A stretch of DNA of 64,000 bases, from positions 3,782,001-3,846,000 of the forward strand of contig NZ_CP048836.1 of NCBI RefSeq assembly GCF_010983895.1, in the 5' to 3' direction. The notes beneath the pieces were generated by a model, which was not told where the DNA came from, did not search any database, and worked only from the letters and a program-made list of their open reading frames with translations. Source of the DNA: Nitrogeniibacter mangrovi (lineage in GTDB: Bacteria; Pseudomonadota; Gammaproteobacteria; Burkholderiales; Rhodocyclaceae). The position numbers and the translations under genes were made by a program. Shown here one piece after another: positions 1 to 8,947 of the stretch; the stretch's first letter is position 1; every line of letters begins with the position of its first letter.

Positions 1-51
1 GTGCGCGTGGTCAACGCCTCCAAACCCTGGTACGAGCGCCGGCCGGCCTGA
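1..51 (+). CDS. C-terminal tail of an unidentified protein (partial)
   Basis: The window opens inside a frame that reads 16 residues and then TGA, ending in ASKPWYERRPA. This looks like the hydrophilic tail of a protein whose body lies left of the window. The next gene, on the opposite strand, would overlap it tail-to-tail by about 40 bases. Nothing about function can be said, and the frame could be chance. Confidence 0.25.
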   Translation: MRVVNASKPWYERRPA

Positions 52-430
52 GCCGGGCTAGCGCCGCGCCCGCGAACCAGGCGTTGGCGGCCTCGAGGGT
101 GGGGAGCACTTCGATCGGGTAGGGATTGAGGCCGATGTCGTCGAAACAGCGAAGCATGGTGTTCACGTCTTCGCGATCGGGAATGACGGCGATGTGCAGC
201 TTGTCGTTGCTCCTGACGGCGGCGAAATTGCGCGCGGCGATCTCTTCCATATGCACGGCCGAGGTGGTGACCCGGGTACAGGCGGAAAAATCGTGCAGCG
301 CCTCGTAGGTACTGTCGAAACGCACGTCGGCCTGCAGCGCGATGACCACCTGCAACACGGTGTCTTCGTCGCACTCGCCGGAATAGGTGACGCAGACACG
401 ATGACGCCCCCAGTCGATGGTGTAGGCCAA
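11..430 (-). CDS. Hypothetical SpoIIAA/STAS-like cytoplasmic protein
   Basis: 139 residues with no signal peptide or membrane span. The N-terminus (MAYTIDWGRHRVCVTYSGECDE) runs into an alternating strand-helix pattern. A strand-turn stretch, HDFSACTRVTTSA at about 46-58, resembles the central loop of SpoIIAA/STAS-like domains seen in proteobacterial proteins that detect membrane or nucleotide state. I assign no substrate. The last 15 residues are Arg/Ala-rich and overlap the tail of the rightward frame at the window edge, so the true stop may sit in poorly conserved sequence. It lies downstream of, and on the same strand as, the sigma-54 activator, but a gap of about 110 bp suggests a separate unit. 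Confidence 0.6.
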   Translation of the reverse strand: MAYTIDWGRHRVCVTYSGECDEDTVLQVVIALQADVRFDSTYEALHDFSACTRVTTSAVHMEEIAARNFAAVRSNDKLHIAVIPDREDVNTMLRCFDDIGLNPYPIEVLPTLEAANAWFAGAALARLRPAGARTRVWRR

Positions 431-542
431 GACGCTCCCTTCAGCGGTTCGGGACGATCCGCACGACCGCCCTCATGCGTCGATTTTATCCGATCGTGGC
501 GGCCACCGGCCAAGGCGGGAGCCGGATGCCTGGCCACCGATC

Positions 543-2417
<1,875 letters not shown>

Positions 2418-2544
2418 GAGTGTCTCCTCTGTGCGGGACCCCGGTCATGGCCGTGTCCTCTGTGAGGGGCCTGTGCGCGGTGGACACCAGGCCGATCTGT
2501 CGATGTTAGTTGGCATCCGCGCCCCGTTCAAGGTCGGCTCCGGG

Positions 2545-2575
2545 GAGAAAGGGCGGCCGCGCGAACACGGCCGCC
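2545..2575 (-). terminator. Rho-independent terminator after the aldehyde dehydrogenase gene
   Basis: On the minus strand, GGCGGCCG (2575-2568) pairs perfectly with CGGCCGCC (2559-2552) around an 8-base loop. CTTTCT follows. It sits 40 bp past the aldA stop and before the regulator gene, so it should end the catabolic operon and separate it from the regulator. Confidence 0.65.
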
Positions 2576-2614
2576 AAGGAGGAGCGAGGGAGAAATCGGG
2601 GGCGCCGCCGGTCC

Positions 2615-4054
2615 TCAGCCGTGCTGCATGTAGACCACCTGGGTTTCGGTGTACTCGAGCAGGCCGTGCTTGCCGTCGGCACCGCCGATGCCCGAGTGGC
2701 GCCGACCGGCATGGAAGCCCTGCATGGCCTCGAAGTGCTCGCGGTTCACGTAGGTCTCGCCGAACTTGAGCCCGTTGCAGGCCTGCATCACCTCGGCCAG
2801 ATCGCGCGAGAAGATCGACGAGGTGAGCCCGTAGTCGGAGTCGTTGGACAGGGCGATGGCTTCATCGAGGCCGTCGACCACCTGGATCGGCAGCACCGGG
2901 CCGAAGATCTCGGCGCGCATCACTTCCATGTCGTGGCGGCAGTCGAACAGCACCGTGGGCAGGTAGTGGAAGCCCTGCTCGGTGGGCGCGACGCTGCCGC
3001 CCATGAGCACCTCGGCCCCTTCGGCGCGGGCGCGCTCGACCATGCCGGCCACCTTGTCCAGCCCCTGGCGGTTGACCAGCGGGCCCATGTGCACCGACGG
3101 GTCGGCGATGGGGTCGCCATAGCGCACCTCGGCCATGCGCGCGGCGACCTTCTCGGTGAATTCGGTGGCCACGGCGCGCGCCACGTACACCCGCTCGGCG
3201 CAGTTGCACACCTGCCCGGTGTTGATCACCCGCGAGTCGCAGATGGCCTTGGCGGCCAGGTCGAGGTCGGCGTTGGCGGTGACGATGGCCGGTGCCTTGC
3301 CGCCCAGCTCGAGGTTCACCCGGGTGAGGTTGGGCGCGGCGGCGGCCATGATGCGCTTGCCGGTGGCCACCGAGCCGGTGAAGCTGACCAGATTGACCTG
3401 CCTGGAGGCGGCGAGGCTGGCCCCGGCGGTGGCGCCATCGCCGCCGACCAGGTTGAACACCCCGGCGGGCAGTTCGGCCTGCTGCACCAGGCGGGCGAAG
3501 TCGAAGGCGTTGATGGGGGTCTCTTCGCTGGGCTTGACGACGATGGTGTTGCCGGTGACCAGCGCCGGCGCCATCTTGCGGGCGATGAGGAAGAAGGGGA
3601 AGTTCCACGGCAGGATGCCGGCGGTCACGCCGATGGCGCGGCGCATGAGGAAGATGCTCTCGCCGACGCGGTCGCTCGGGATCACCTCGCCCTCGATGCG
3701 GCGCGCCCACTCGGCCATATAGTCCATGTAGTCGGCGGTGAAGGCCACTTCCACCTGCGCCAGCGCGAGCACCTTGCCCTGCTCGCGGGTGATGGTCTCG
3801 GCCAGGGGGCCGGCGTTGTCGCGGATGAGGCCGGCGATCCTGCGCAGGTAGCCGGCACGCTGGATGGCCGGCAGGGCCTCCCAGGCGGGCTGGGCGCGGC
3901 GGGCGGCGGCGAGCGCCTCCTCCACGCCGGCGGCGGTGGACAGCGGCATCTGCGCCAGCAGCGCGCCGTTGGCCGGGTTGCGCACGTCGCGGTGTTCGAG
4001 CGCGCTACCGCTCACGAAGCGGCCGTCGATGAAGTTTTCCAGGATACGGGTCAT
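2615..4054 (-). CDS. aldA: NAD-dependent aldehyde dehydrogenase, AldA (lactaldehyde/glycolaldehyde) type
   Basis: 479 residues, the same length as E. coli AldA. It should oxidise an aldehyde to the acid with NAD+ in the cytoplasm. Family residues are all present: Asn151 in PWNFPF, the nucleotide-binding FTGSVATGK (225-233), the general base Glu249 in LELGG, and the nucleophile Cys283 in NTGQVCNCAERVYV. That last stretch is almost letter-for-letter the AldA active-site segment. In this cluster it probably takes the aldehyde made by the periplasmic PQQ dehydrogenase at 5600-7321. A terminator follows. The natural substrate cannot be read from the sequence, so the gene symbol marks subfamily rather than proven substrate. 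Confidence 0.9.
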   Translation of the reverse strand: MTRILENFIDGRFVSGSALEHRDVRNPANGALLAQMPLSTAAGVEEALAAARRAQPAWEALPAIQRAGYLRRIAGLIRDNAGPLAETITREQGKVLALAQVEVAFTADYMDYMAEWARRIEGEVIPSDRVGESIFLMRRAIGVTAGILPWNFPFFLIARKMAPALVTGNTIVVKPSEETPINAFDFARLVQQAELPAGVFNLVGGDGATAGASLAASRQVNLVSFTGSVATGKRIMAAAAPNLTRVNLELGGKAPAIVTANADLDLAAKAICDSRVINTGQVCNCAERVYVARAVATEFTEKVAARMAEVRYGDPIADPSVHMGPLVNRQGLDKVAGMVERARAEGAEVLMGGSVAPTEQGFHYLPTVLFDCRHDMEVMRAEIFGPVLPIQVVDGLDEAIALSNDSDYGLTSSIFSRDLAEVMQACNGLKFGETYVNREHFEAMQGFHAGRRHSGIGGADGKHGLLEYTETQVVYMQHG

Positions 4055-4129
4055 GGGGGTGCTCCTCTGGTTGAATCCCTTGGGTCGGGGGTGTGGCCCC
4101 GCCCGCGCCGGACGCGGACGGGCGAAAAA

Positions 4130-4597
4130 TCAGGCCGTACGGGCCAGGCGCTTGCCGACCTGTTCGGAGACCAGGCCGAAGATCACGCCCAGGCACCAGG
4201 TGAGGCCGACGAACAGGGCGCTCAGGTCGAACTTGGCGCCGGAGCCGAAGAAGCAGGCGGCGCCGAGGAAGGCGGCCGGGGTGTAGGCCAGGGCGCCGAT
4301 GTCGGCCATGGCCACGAGCACGAAGGCGAGCACCGCCACCAGGCCGATGAGGGCGCCGAGGCTGCCGCCGAGGGCCTGCACGCCGGCCAGCGTGAGGGCG
4401 GTGAGGACGATGCCGGCGAGCCCGGCGGCGACGGATTTGCTCACCCCCTCGGCGCCGCCGCCGGCGGCGAAGTAGGCGGCCCAGGCGACGAAGCCGATCC
4501 AGGGGTTGAAGCGGAAGTCGGGGTTGCCGACACTCAGATACACCCAGAGCGCGACCAGGGCGGCGATGCTCAGGGCGAGGGCGTGGAGCAGTTTCAT
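4130..4597 (-). CDS. DUF1097-like inner-membrane protein
   Basis: 155 residues with about five hydrophobic segments, rich in Gly and Ala. The GNPDFRFNPWIGFVAWAAYFA stretch (24-44) and the small-residue repeats resemble DUF1097 membrane proteins, several of which accompany catabolic operons. It sits between the outer-membrane protein and aldehyde dehydrogenase genes with gaps of only 60-75 bp, so it is very likely co-transcribed with them. A role in moving the alcohol, aldehyde or acid across the inner membrane is plausible but unproven. Confidence 0.75.
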   Translation of the reverse strand: MKLLHALALSIAALVALWVYLSVGNPDFRFNPWIGFVAWAAYFAAGGGAEGVSKSVAAGLAGIVLTALTLAGVQALGGSLGALIGLVAVLAFVLVAMADIGALAYTPAAFLGAACFFGSGAKFDLSALFVGLTWCLGVIFGLVSEQVGKRLARTA

Positions 4598-4657
4598 GGC
4601 GATCTCCTTGTGGCGACGGCGACCGGGCAGGCTGGCGGGCCTGCCCGGCCGGCGCGC

Positions 4658-5506
4658 TTACCAGACGTAGGCGTACTTGAGGTTGAAGCTGTTGTTGGCG
4701 GCGTGGTTTTCCCCGCGGATGCTCTTGGCGTAGCGCAGGGTGATGGACTGGTTGTCGAAGGTGTGCAGCATCAGGCCCAGCCCGCCGTCGAGGGCGTGGC
4801 CGCCGTCCACCGTCGAGGTGCGCTTGCCGCGCTCGTAGTCGAGGGCGAGGAAGGGCTCGAGCAGCGGGCTGACCCGGTAGCCGAGGCGCTGGTTGGTGTG
4901 GAACACCGTGCCCGGCTTGGTGCCGTCGTTCTTGTCGTCCTGGAACACGAAGCCGGCGTCGGCGGTCCAGCCCCACTGCTCGGTCAGGCGCACGTCCCAG
5001 AACAGGCTGGAGAGGTTCTTCCAGTTGGTGTCGCTCACGTCCTGATCACCGGCCGGAATCTGCACGAAGGACTGGAAGCCGACGGTGGCGTCGGGGGTGG
5101 GCTTGTACCAGATGGCGAAGCCGGTCATGGGGTCGCCGATGCCGCTGCTCTGGCTGGCGGGGTGATGGCCGCGCACACTGATCTCGGGGACGATGACTTC
5201 CCAGGCCAGGCCGATGTTGCGGTTCGACTCGGGGGTCCAGAAATGCACGTACTTGGACAGGCCGACGATGGCGGTGCTGCCCGGGCCCTTGGCGCGGTCG
5301 CCGCTGCCGTCGAACAGGCGGTTGTTGCGCTGCACGTAGGCGTACTGGACGAAGACGTTGAAGGGCTTGAAGTCGATCGGCAGGTCGTACTCATGCGGGC
5401 CGATGACGTCGAAGGTGGTCTGGGCGGCGGCCAGACCCGAGAGGCCGGCGAGCAGGAGGGCGCACAGCGCGGTGCCGAGGTGGCGTGGTGTGAAGAGCGG
5501 TCTCAT
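4658..5506 (-). CDS. Outer-membrane transport protein of the phenol-meta-pathway (SphA-like) family
   Basis: 282 residues with a clear Sec signal peptide (cleavage near LAAAQ, about residue 29). The rest shows the alternating amphipathic strands of a beta-barrel and ends in an aromatic residue (KYAYVW), as outer-membrane proteins do. The pattern (early FNVFVQYAYVQ, GIGDPMTGFAIWY, repeated strand-turn units) matches the 'putative MetA-pathway of phenol degradation' channel family found in aromatic and alcohol catabolic clusters. It lies between the PQQ dehydrogenase and the DUF1097 protein and probably lets the hydrophobic substrate into the periplasm. Confidence 0.75.
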   Translation of the reverse strand: MRPLFTPRHLGTALCALLLAGLSGLAAAQTTFDVIGPHEYDLPIDFKPFNVFVQYAYVQRNNRLFDGSGDRAKGPGSTAIVGLSKYVHFWTPESNRNIGLAWEVIVPEISVRGHHPASQSSGIGDPMTGFAIWYKPTPDATVGFQSFVQIPAGDQDVSDTNWKNLSSLFWDVRLTEQWGWTADAGFVFQDDKNDGTKPGTVFHTNQRLGYRVSPLLEPFLALDYERGKRTSTVDGGHALDGGLGLMLHTFDNQSITLRYAKSIRGENHAANNSFNLKYAYVW

Positions 5507-5540
5507 TGCGTGTTTCCTTGTCGTTATCGTGGGGTGTGGC

Positions 5541-5581
5541 CGACCGGCCGACCCGCGCGGCGGCGGGCCGGGGGCCGGTCG
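5541..5581 (-). other. Strong intergenic stem-loop between dehydrogenase and porin genes
   Basis: CGACCGGCC (5541-5549) and GGCCGGTCG (5573-5581) form a perfect nine-base-pair GC stem. It lies just after the dehydrogenase stop and before the next gene. There is no T-tract, so it is better read as an mRNA-stabilising or attenuating hairpin than as a terminator. Confidence 0.5.
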
Positions 5582-5599
5582 TGGGGGGAACGCACCGGA

Positions 5600-7321
5600 T
5601 CAGTGGGCGAGCTTGAACACCATCACCGTGCCGCCCTGCGGGACCACGGTCTTGTGCTCGAGCACCGCGTCGAAGGCGCCCTGCATGCGCTGGGCATCGA
5701 CGCCCCAGCCGGCCTGCACGGCGATGTACTGCTCGCCGTCCACCTCGAAGCTGGAGGGCACGCCGGTGATGCCGGAGGGGGCCGGGAACTGCCACAGCAG
5801 CTTGCCGGTGCGCGCGTCGAAGGCATGGAACATGCGGTCGTTGGTGCCGCCGCCGAAGACCAGGTCGCCGGCGGTGGTCAGCAGCGGGCCCCAGTTCATC
5901 TCCGGATAGGTGTGGGTCCACACCTGCTTGCCGGTCTTCAGATCCCAGGCCTGCACCTCGCCGATGGACTTGCGCGACTTGTCGGTCATGCGCACGTTGG
6001 TGAGCACGTTCTGCAGCGACACGCCCAGGTAGAGCTGGCCCTTCTGGTACTTGGTCGGCTCACCCGTGAGCTCGGAGCACAGGTGGTTGTTGGCAGGGAT
6101 GTAGAGCAGCCCGGTGTGCGGGTTGTAGGCCTCGGGCGGCCAGTCCTTGCCACCCCACAGGGAGGGGCAGAACTGCACCGTCTTGCCGGTGGCCGGGCGT
6201 CGCGCCGGATCGTAGGTGGGCCGGCCGGTCTTCGGGTCGATGCTCTTGAAGGCGTTCTGGTCCACATAGGGCCAGCCGGCGACGAAGCCGATCTTGCCGC
6301 CGTGCTCGCGGTCGAGCACCCACAGGTAGCCATCGCGCGCGGCATGGACCAGCCCCTTCACCTGACGGCCCTTGTAGGGCATGTCGATCAGCAGCGGCGC
6401 GGAGACCTCGTCCCAGTCCCAGGCGTCGTTGTAGTGGTACTGGTGGTAGCCCTTGAGCTTGCCGGTATCCACGTCGAGGGCGATGGTGGAGTTGGCGTAC
6501 AGGTTGTCCCCGGCGCGGGTGTCGGGCATCCACGGGCCGGCGTTGCCGACGCCCCAGTAGGCGATGTTGCTGTCCGGATCGTAGGTGCCGGTGATCCACA
6601 CCGAGCCGCCGCCGTGCTTGTAGGTGCCTTCGGGCCAGGTGTCGCCACCGGGTTCGCCCGGTGCCGGGATGGTGTAGGTGCGCCAGGCCTCTTCACCGGT
6701 CTTGGCATCGAAGGCGGCCACGAAGCCGCGGATGCCGTACTCGCCGCCCGAGGAGCCGACCATGATCTTGCCCTTGGCGGCCAGCGGCGCCAGGGTCATG
6801 TAGTAGCCGGCCTTCCAGTCGGCCACCTGCTTGGTCCAGATCTCCTTGCCGGTCTTGGCGTCGAGCGCGACCAGGCAGGCGTCGGTGGTGGCCAGGTAGA
6901 GGCGGTCGCCGTACAGGGCCACGCCCCGGTTGGTCGGGTGCAGTTGCTGCAGCTCGGGCGGAAGCGCCTTCTTGTAGCGCCACAGCTCCTTGCCGGTGGC
7001 CGCCTCCAGGGCGATGACCTGGTTGTTGGGGGTGGTGACGAACATGTAGCCGTCATTGACCATGGGCGGCGCCTGATGCCCTTCCTGCATACCGGTGGCG
7101 TAGGACCAGGCGAGCGTGAGCTTGCCCACGTTGGCGGCGTTGATCTGCTTGAGCGGGCTGAAGCCCCAGCCGGCGTAGTTGCCCCGGTAGGACAGCCAGT
7201 TGTTGGGCTCGGGATGCTTGAGCCGCTGGTCGGTGACCGCCGGGTACGGCGCCAGCGCCGCCGCGGCGATCGCGGGGATGCAGGCCAGGGCGGCCACGAG
7301 GGGGATCAGTTTCTTGTGCAT
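5600..7321 (-). CDS. Periplasmic PQQ-dependent alcohol dehydrogenase with a lanthanide-type metal site
   Basis: 573 residues from the ATG at 7321, which follows a strong GGAGGAG. An upstream in-frame extension to 7495 is possible but non-conserved. A signal peptide (about 1-22) is followed by a quinoprotein propeller with repeated W-motifs such as ATGKELWRY and KTGKEIWTK. Metal and PQQ ligands of the methanol/ethanol dehydrogenase family are visible: Glu194, Asn260 in GNAGPW and catalytic Asp302. Asp304 (DAWDWD) is the extra acid that marks XoxF/PedH lanthanide-dependent enzymes. The usual vicinal Cys-Cys before NRG is missing (QLHPTNRG). It oxidises a primary alcohol to an aldehyde and donates electrons to a periplasmic carrier, here perhaps the Rieske protein upstream. 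Confidence 0.92.
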   Translation of the reverse strand: MHKKLIPLVAALACIPAIAAAALAPYPAVTDQRLKHPEPNNWLSYRGNYAGWGFSPLKQINAANVGKLTLAWSYATGMQEGHQAPPMVNDGYMFVTTPNNQVIALEAATGKELWRYKKALPPELQQLHPTNRGVALYGDRLYLATTDACLVALDAKTGKEIWTKQVADWKAGYYMTLAPLAAKGKIMVGSSGGEYGIRGFVAAFDAKTGEEAWRTYTIPAPGEPGGDTWPEGTYKHGGGSVWITGTYDPDSNIAYWGVGNAGPWMPDTRAGDNLYANSTIALDVDTGKLKGYHQYHYNDAWDWDEVSAPLLIDMPYKGRQVKGLVHAARDGYLWVLDREHGGKIGFVAGWPYVDQNAFKSIDPKTGRPTYDPARRPATGKTVQFCPSLWGGKDWPPEAYNPHTGLLYIPANNHLCSELTGEPTKYQKGQLYLGVSLQNVLTNVRMTDKSRKSIGEVQAWDLKTGKQVWTHTYPEMNWGPLLTTAGDLVFGGGTNDRMFHAFDARTGKLLWQFPAPSGITGVPSSFEVDGEQYIAVQAGWGVDAQRMQGAFDAVLEHKTVVPQGGTVMVFKLAH

Positions 7322-7379
7322 AGAGGGTCTCCTCCATTCCTTTCGGTGGATCGTGCTCATGGGTGGGTGGGGTGGTGCG

Positions 7380-7985
7380 CTAGACGGTCGCGCCGGGCCG
7401 GGCAGAGAACGAATCGGCGACGACCAGTTCGCCACTGTCGGATCGCAGTGGCAGGATCGGCAGGCTGCGCGGCGCCGGTCCGGAGACCACCTCACCGCCG
7501 CGCGTCGGCCGAAACTTGGAAAAATGACAGAAGCAGAAGAGGACGCCTTCCTTCGGGTTGTATTCGCTCAGGTCGCAGCCCTGGTGGGTGCATACCGCCG
7601 AATAGGCAACCACGCCGTCGGCCGCCAGCGCCCGGGTGTGATCGTCCAGCGACGCCGGGTCGAGGCGCAGCAGCAGGATGCGGTTGAGGCGCGAGCCGTC
7701 GCGCAGGGTGCCGGTGGCCGGGTCGAGCGGGTACACCACCAGCGGCTTGGCGCCGGCCTTGATGTCCGCCACGTCCAGCGGGTGCAGGGTCTCGCCCTCG
7801 TCGCCGAACACCGCGAGGCGGTCGCCGGGCTGCGGGCGGGCATCCTCCGCCTCGTCGGCATGCGCCGCGTCCTTCGGCGCCGCCACCAGGCCGATGACGG
7901 CCCCCGCGCACAGCTTGAGCGCCGCACGCCGCTTGTCGTCGCAACACGCGCCGCATGGCGGCGCATCTGCCCTGTGATCAGTCAT
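7380..7985 (-). CDS. Tat-exported Rieske [2Fe-2S] protein
   Basis: 201 residues. The N-terminus carries a Tat-like signal (DKRRAALKL followed by a hydrophobic run). The C-terminal half has a Rieske cluster site: CTHQGC for the first Cys/His pair, then CFCHFSKF, where C-x-x-H supplies the second pair and the inner cysteines can form the family disulfide. The usual CPCHGS is altered to CFCHFS. It is the first gene of the alcohol dehydrogenase operon, starts 42 bp from a sigma-54 promoter and has AAGGAGA in front of its ATG. No cytochrome c gene is present in this operon, so I infer that this protein is the electron acceptor, or part of the electron route, for the quinoprotein. Confidence 0.85.
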   Translation of the reverse strand: MTDHRADAPPCGACCDDKRRAALKLCAGAVIGLVAAPKDAAHADEAEDARPQPGDRLAVFGDEGETLHPLDVADIKAGAKPLVVYPLDPATGTLRDGSRLNRILLLRLDPASLDDHTRALAADGVVAYSAVCTHQGCDLSEYNPKEGVLFCFCHFSKFRPTRGGEVVSGPAPRSLPILPLRSDSGELVVADSFSARPGATV

Positions 7986-8026
7986 TCATGTCTCCTTGTG
8001 TGGTCCTGCGTTTTTTGCCCTCCATC

Positions 8027-8041
8027 GCAAACGCCGGGCCA
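8027..8041 (-). promoter_or_regulatory. Sigma-54 (-24/-12) promoter of the alcohol-oxidation operon
   Basis: On the minus strand the sequence reads TGGCCC, five bases, TTGC, with ten bases between the invariant GG and GC. This fits the RpoN consensus (TGGCMYRN4TTGCW) at all but the last base. It ends 42 bp upstream of the Rieske gene start, and an AcoR-type activator gene lies at the end of the same cluster. Confidence 0.7.
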
Positions 8042-8131
8042 GAACCGGAAAACATGTCGGGCGCATGGCGCGCCGGATCGGCGAACCCAAGGCGCCATCA
8101 GCCTTTCGGCGTAGTCACAACAATGTCACCT

Positions 8132-8208
8132 CAGGTCTGTCAAAGGCCATGCACGCATCGCCACCTACCCAAGGACATAGCCAATGACACAGGTCTGGCA
8201 CAGGTCTG
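8132..8208. repeat. Three direct copies of CAGGTCTG (candidate activator sites)
   Basis: Copies lie at 8132-8139, 8190-8197 and 8201-8208. The last two are embedded in CACAGGTCTGG/CACAGGTCTGC, exactly 11 bp (one helical turn) apart. They sit between the leftward sigma-54 promoter and the rightward response-regulator gene, about 90-170 bp from the promoter. That is a normal distance for a sigma-54 upstream activating sequence, but spacing by one helical turn also suits an OmpR-family regulator. Confidence 0.4.
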
Positions 8209-8284
8209 CGACAGGGCGCTGGCGCGTGAGCGGAGGCGCGCCGGGCTAGAATTGGGCGGTGACCCCGACCGGAACCCCGCGCCC

Positions 8285-8947
8285 GTGAGAATCCTCCTCG
8301 TCGAAGACGACCCCATGATCGGCACCAGCGTGCAGCGCGGCCTGCGCGACGAGGGCCATGCGGTGGACTGGGTGCGCGACGGGGTCGCCGCGGAGCTGGC
8401 GCTGGCCGACACGCCCTATGCGCTGATGCTGCTCGACCTGGGCCTGCCGCGGCGCGACGGCATCGAGGTGCTCACCGGCCTGCGCGCGACCGGCAGCGCC
8501 CTGCCGGTGCTGGTACTCACCGCGCGGGACGCGGTCAGCGACCGGGTGCGCGGGCTCGACGCCGGCGCCGACGACTACCTGGTCAAGCCCTTCGACCTGG
8601 ACGAGCTGGGCGCACGCATCCGCGCGCTGACCCGCCGCAGCCAGGGCCAGGCCGCGCCGGTGCTGCGCCGGGGCGCGCTGAGCCTGGACCCGGCGGCCCA
8701 CACCGTCAGCCTCGACGAGACGCCGGTGAAGGTGTCGGCGCGCGAGTTCGCCCTGCTCGAGGCGCTGGTGGAGGCCGACGGCAAGCCGCTGTCGCGCGCC
8801 CAGCTCGAAGAACGCCTGTACGGCTGGGACGAGGAAGTGGAGAGCAACGCGGTGGAGGTGCACATCCACGCCCTGCGCCGCAAGCTGGGCGCCGGCTGGA
8901 TCCGCAACCTGCGCGGGGTGGGCTACTACGTGCCGGAGGCGCCATGA
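8285..8947 (+). CDS. OmpR-family response regulator, QseB/PmrA-like
   Basis: 220 residues from a GTG at 8285 giving MRILLVEDDP. Upstream in-frame sequence is not regulator-like. The receiver domain (1-115) has the acidic pair Asp8/Asp9, the phosphate acceptor Asp51 (LLDLGLP) and the conserved Lys in DDYLVKPFD. The C-terminal winged helix (about 125-218) carries the family hallmarks SRAQLEERLYGWDEEVESNAVEVHIHALRRKLG, ending in RGVGYYV. This arrangement is typical of QseB/PmrA/TctD. It overlaps the histidine kinase gene by four bases (ATGA), so the pair is translationally coupled. A matching PmrA-type box lies directly after the kinase gene. Confidence 0.92.
   Translation: MRILLVEDDPMIGTSVQRGLRDEGHAVDWVRDGVAAELALADTPYALMLLDLGLPRRDGIEVLTGLRATGSALPVLVLTARDAVSDRVRGLDAGADDYLVKPFDLDELGARIRALTRRSQGQAAPVLRRGALSLDPAAHTVSLDETPVKVSAREFALLEALVEADGKPLSRAQLEERLYGWDEEVESNAVEVHIHALRRKLGAGWIRNLRGVGYYVPEAP

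Noticed and set aside
2510-7687. Open frame of 1725 codons on the plus strand across the alcohol-oxidation operon
   Set aside because: It spans five well-supported genes on the other strand and reads as Gly/His/Ala-rich nonsense. It is a GC-rich shadow frame.
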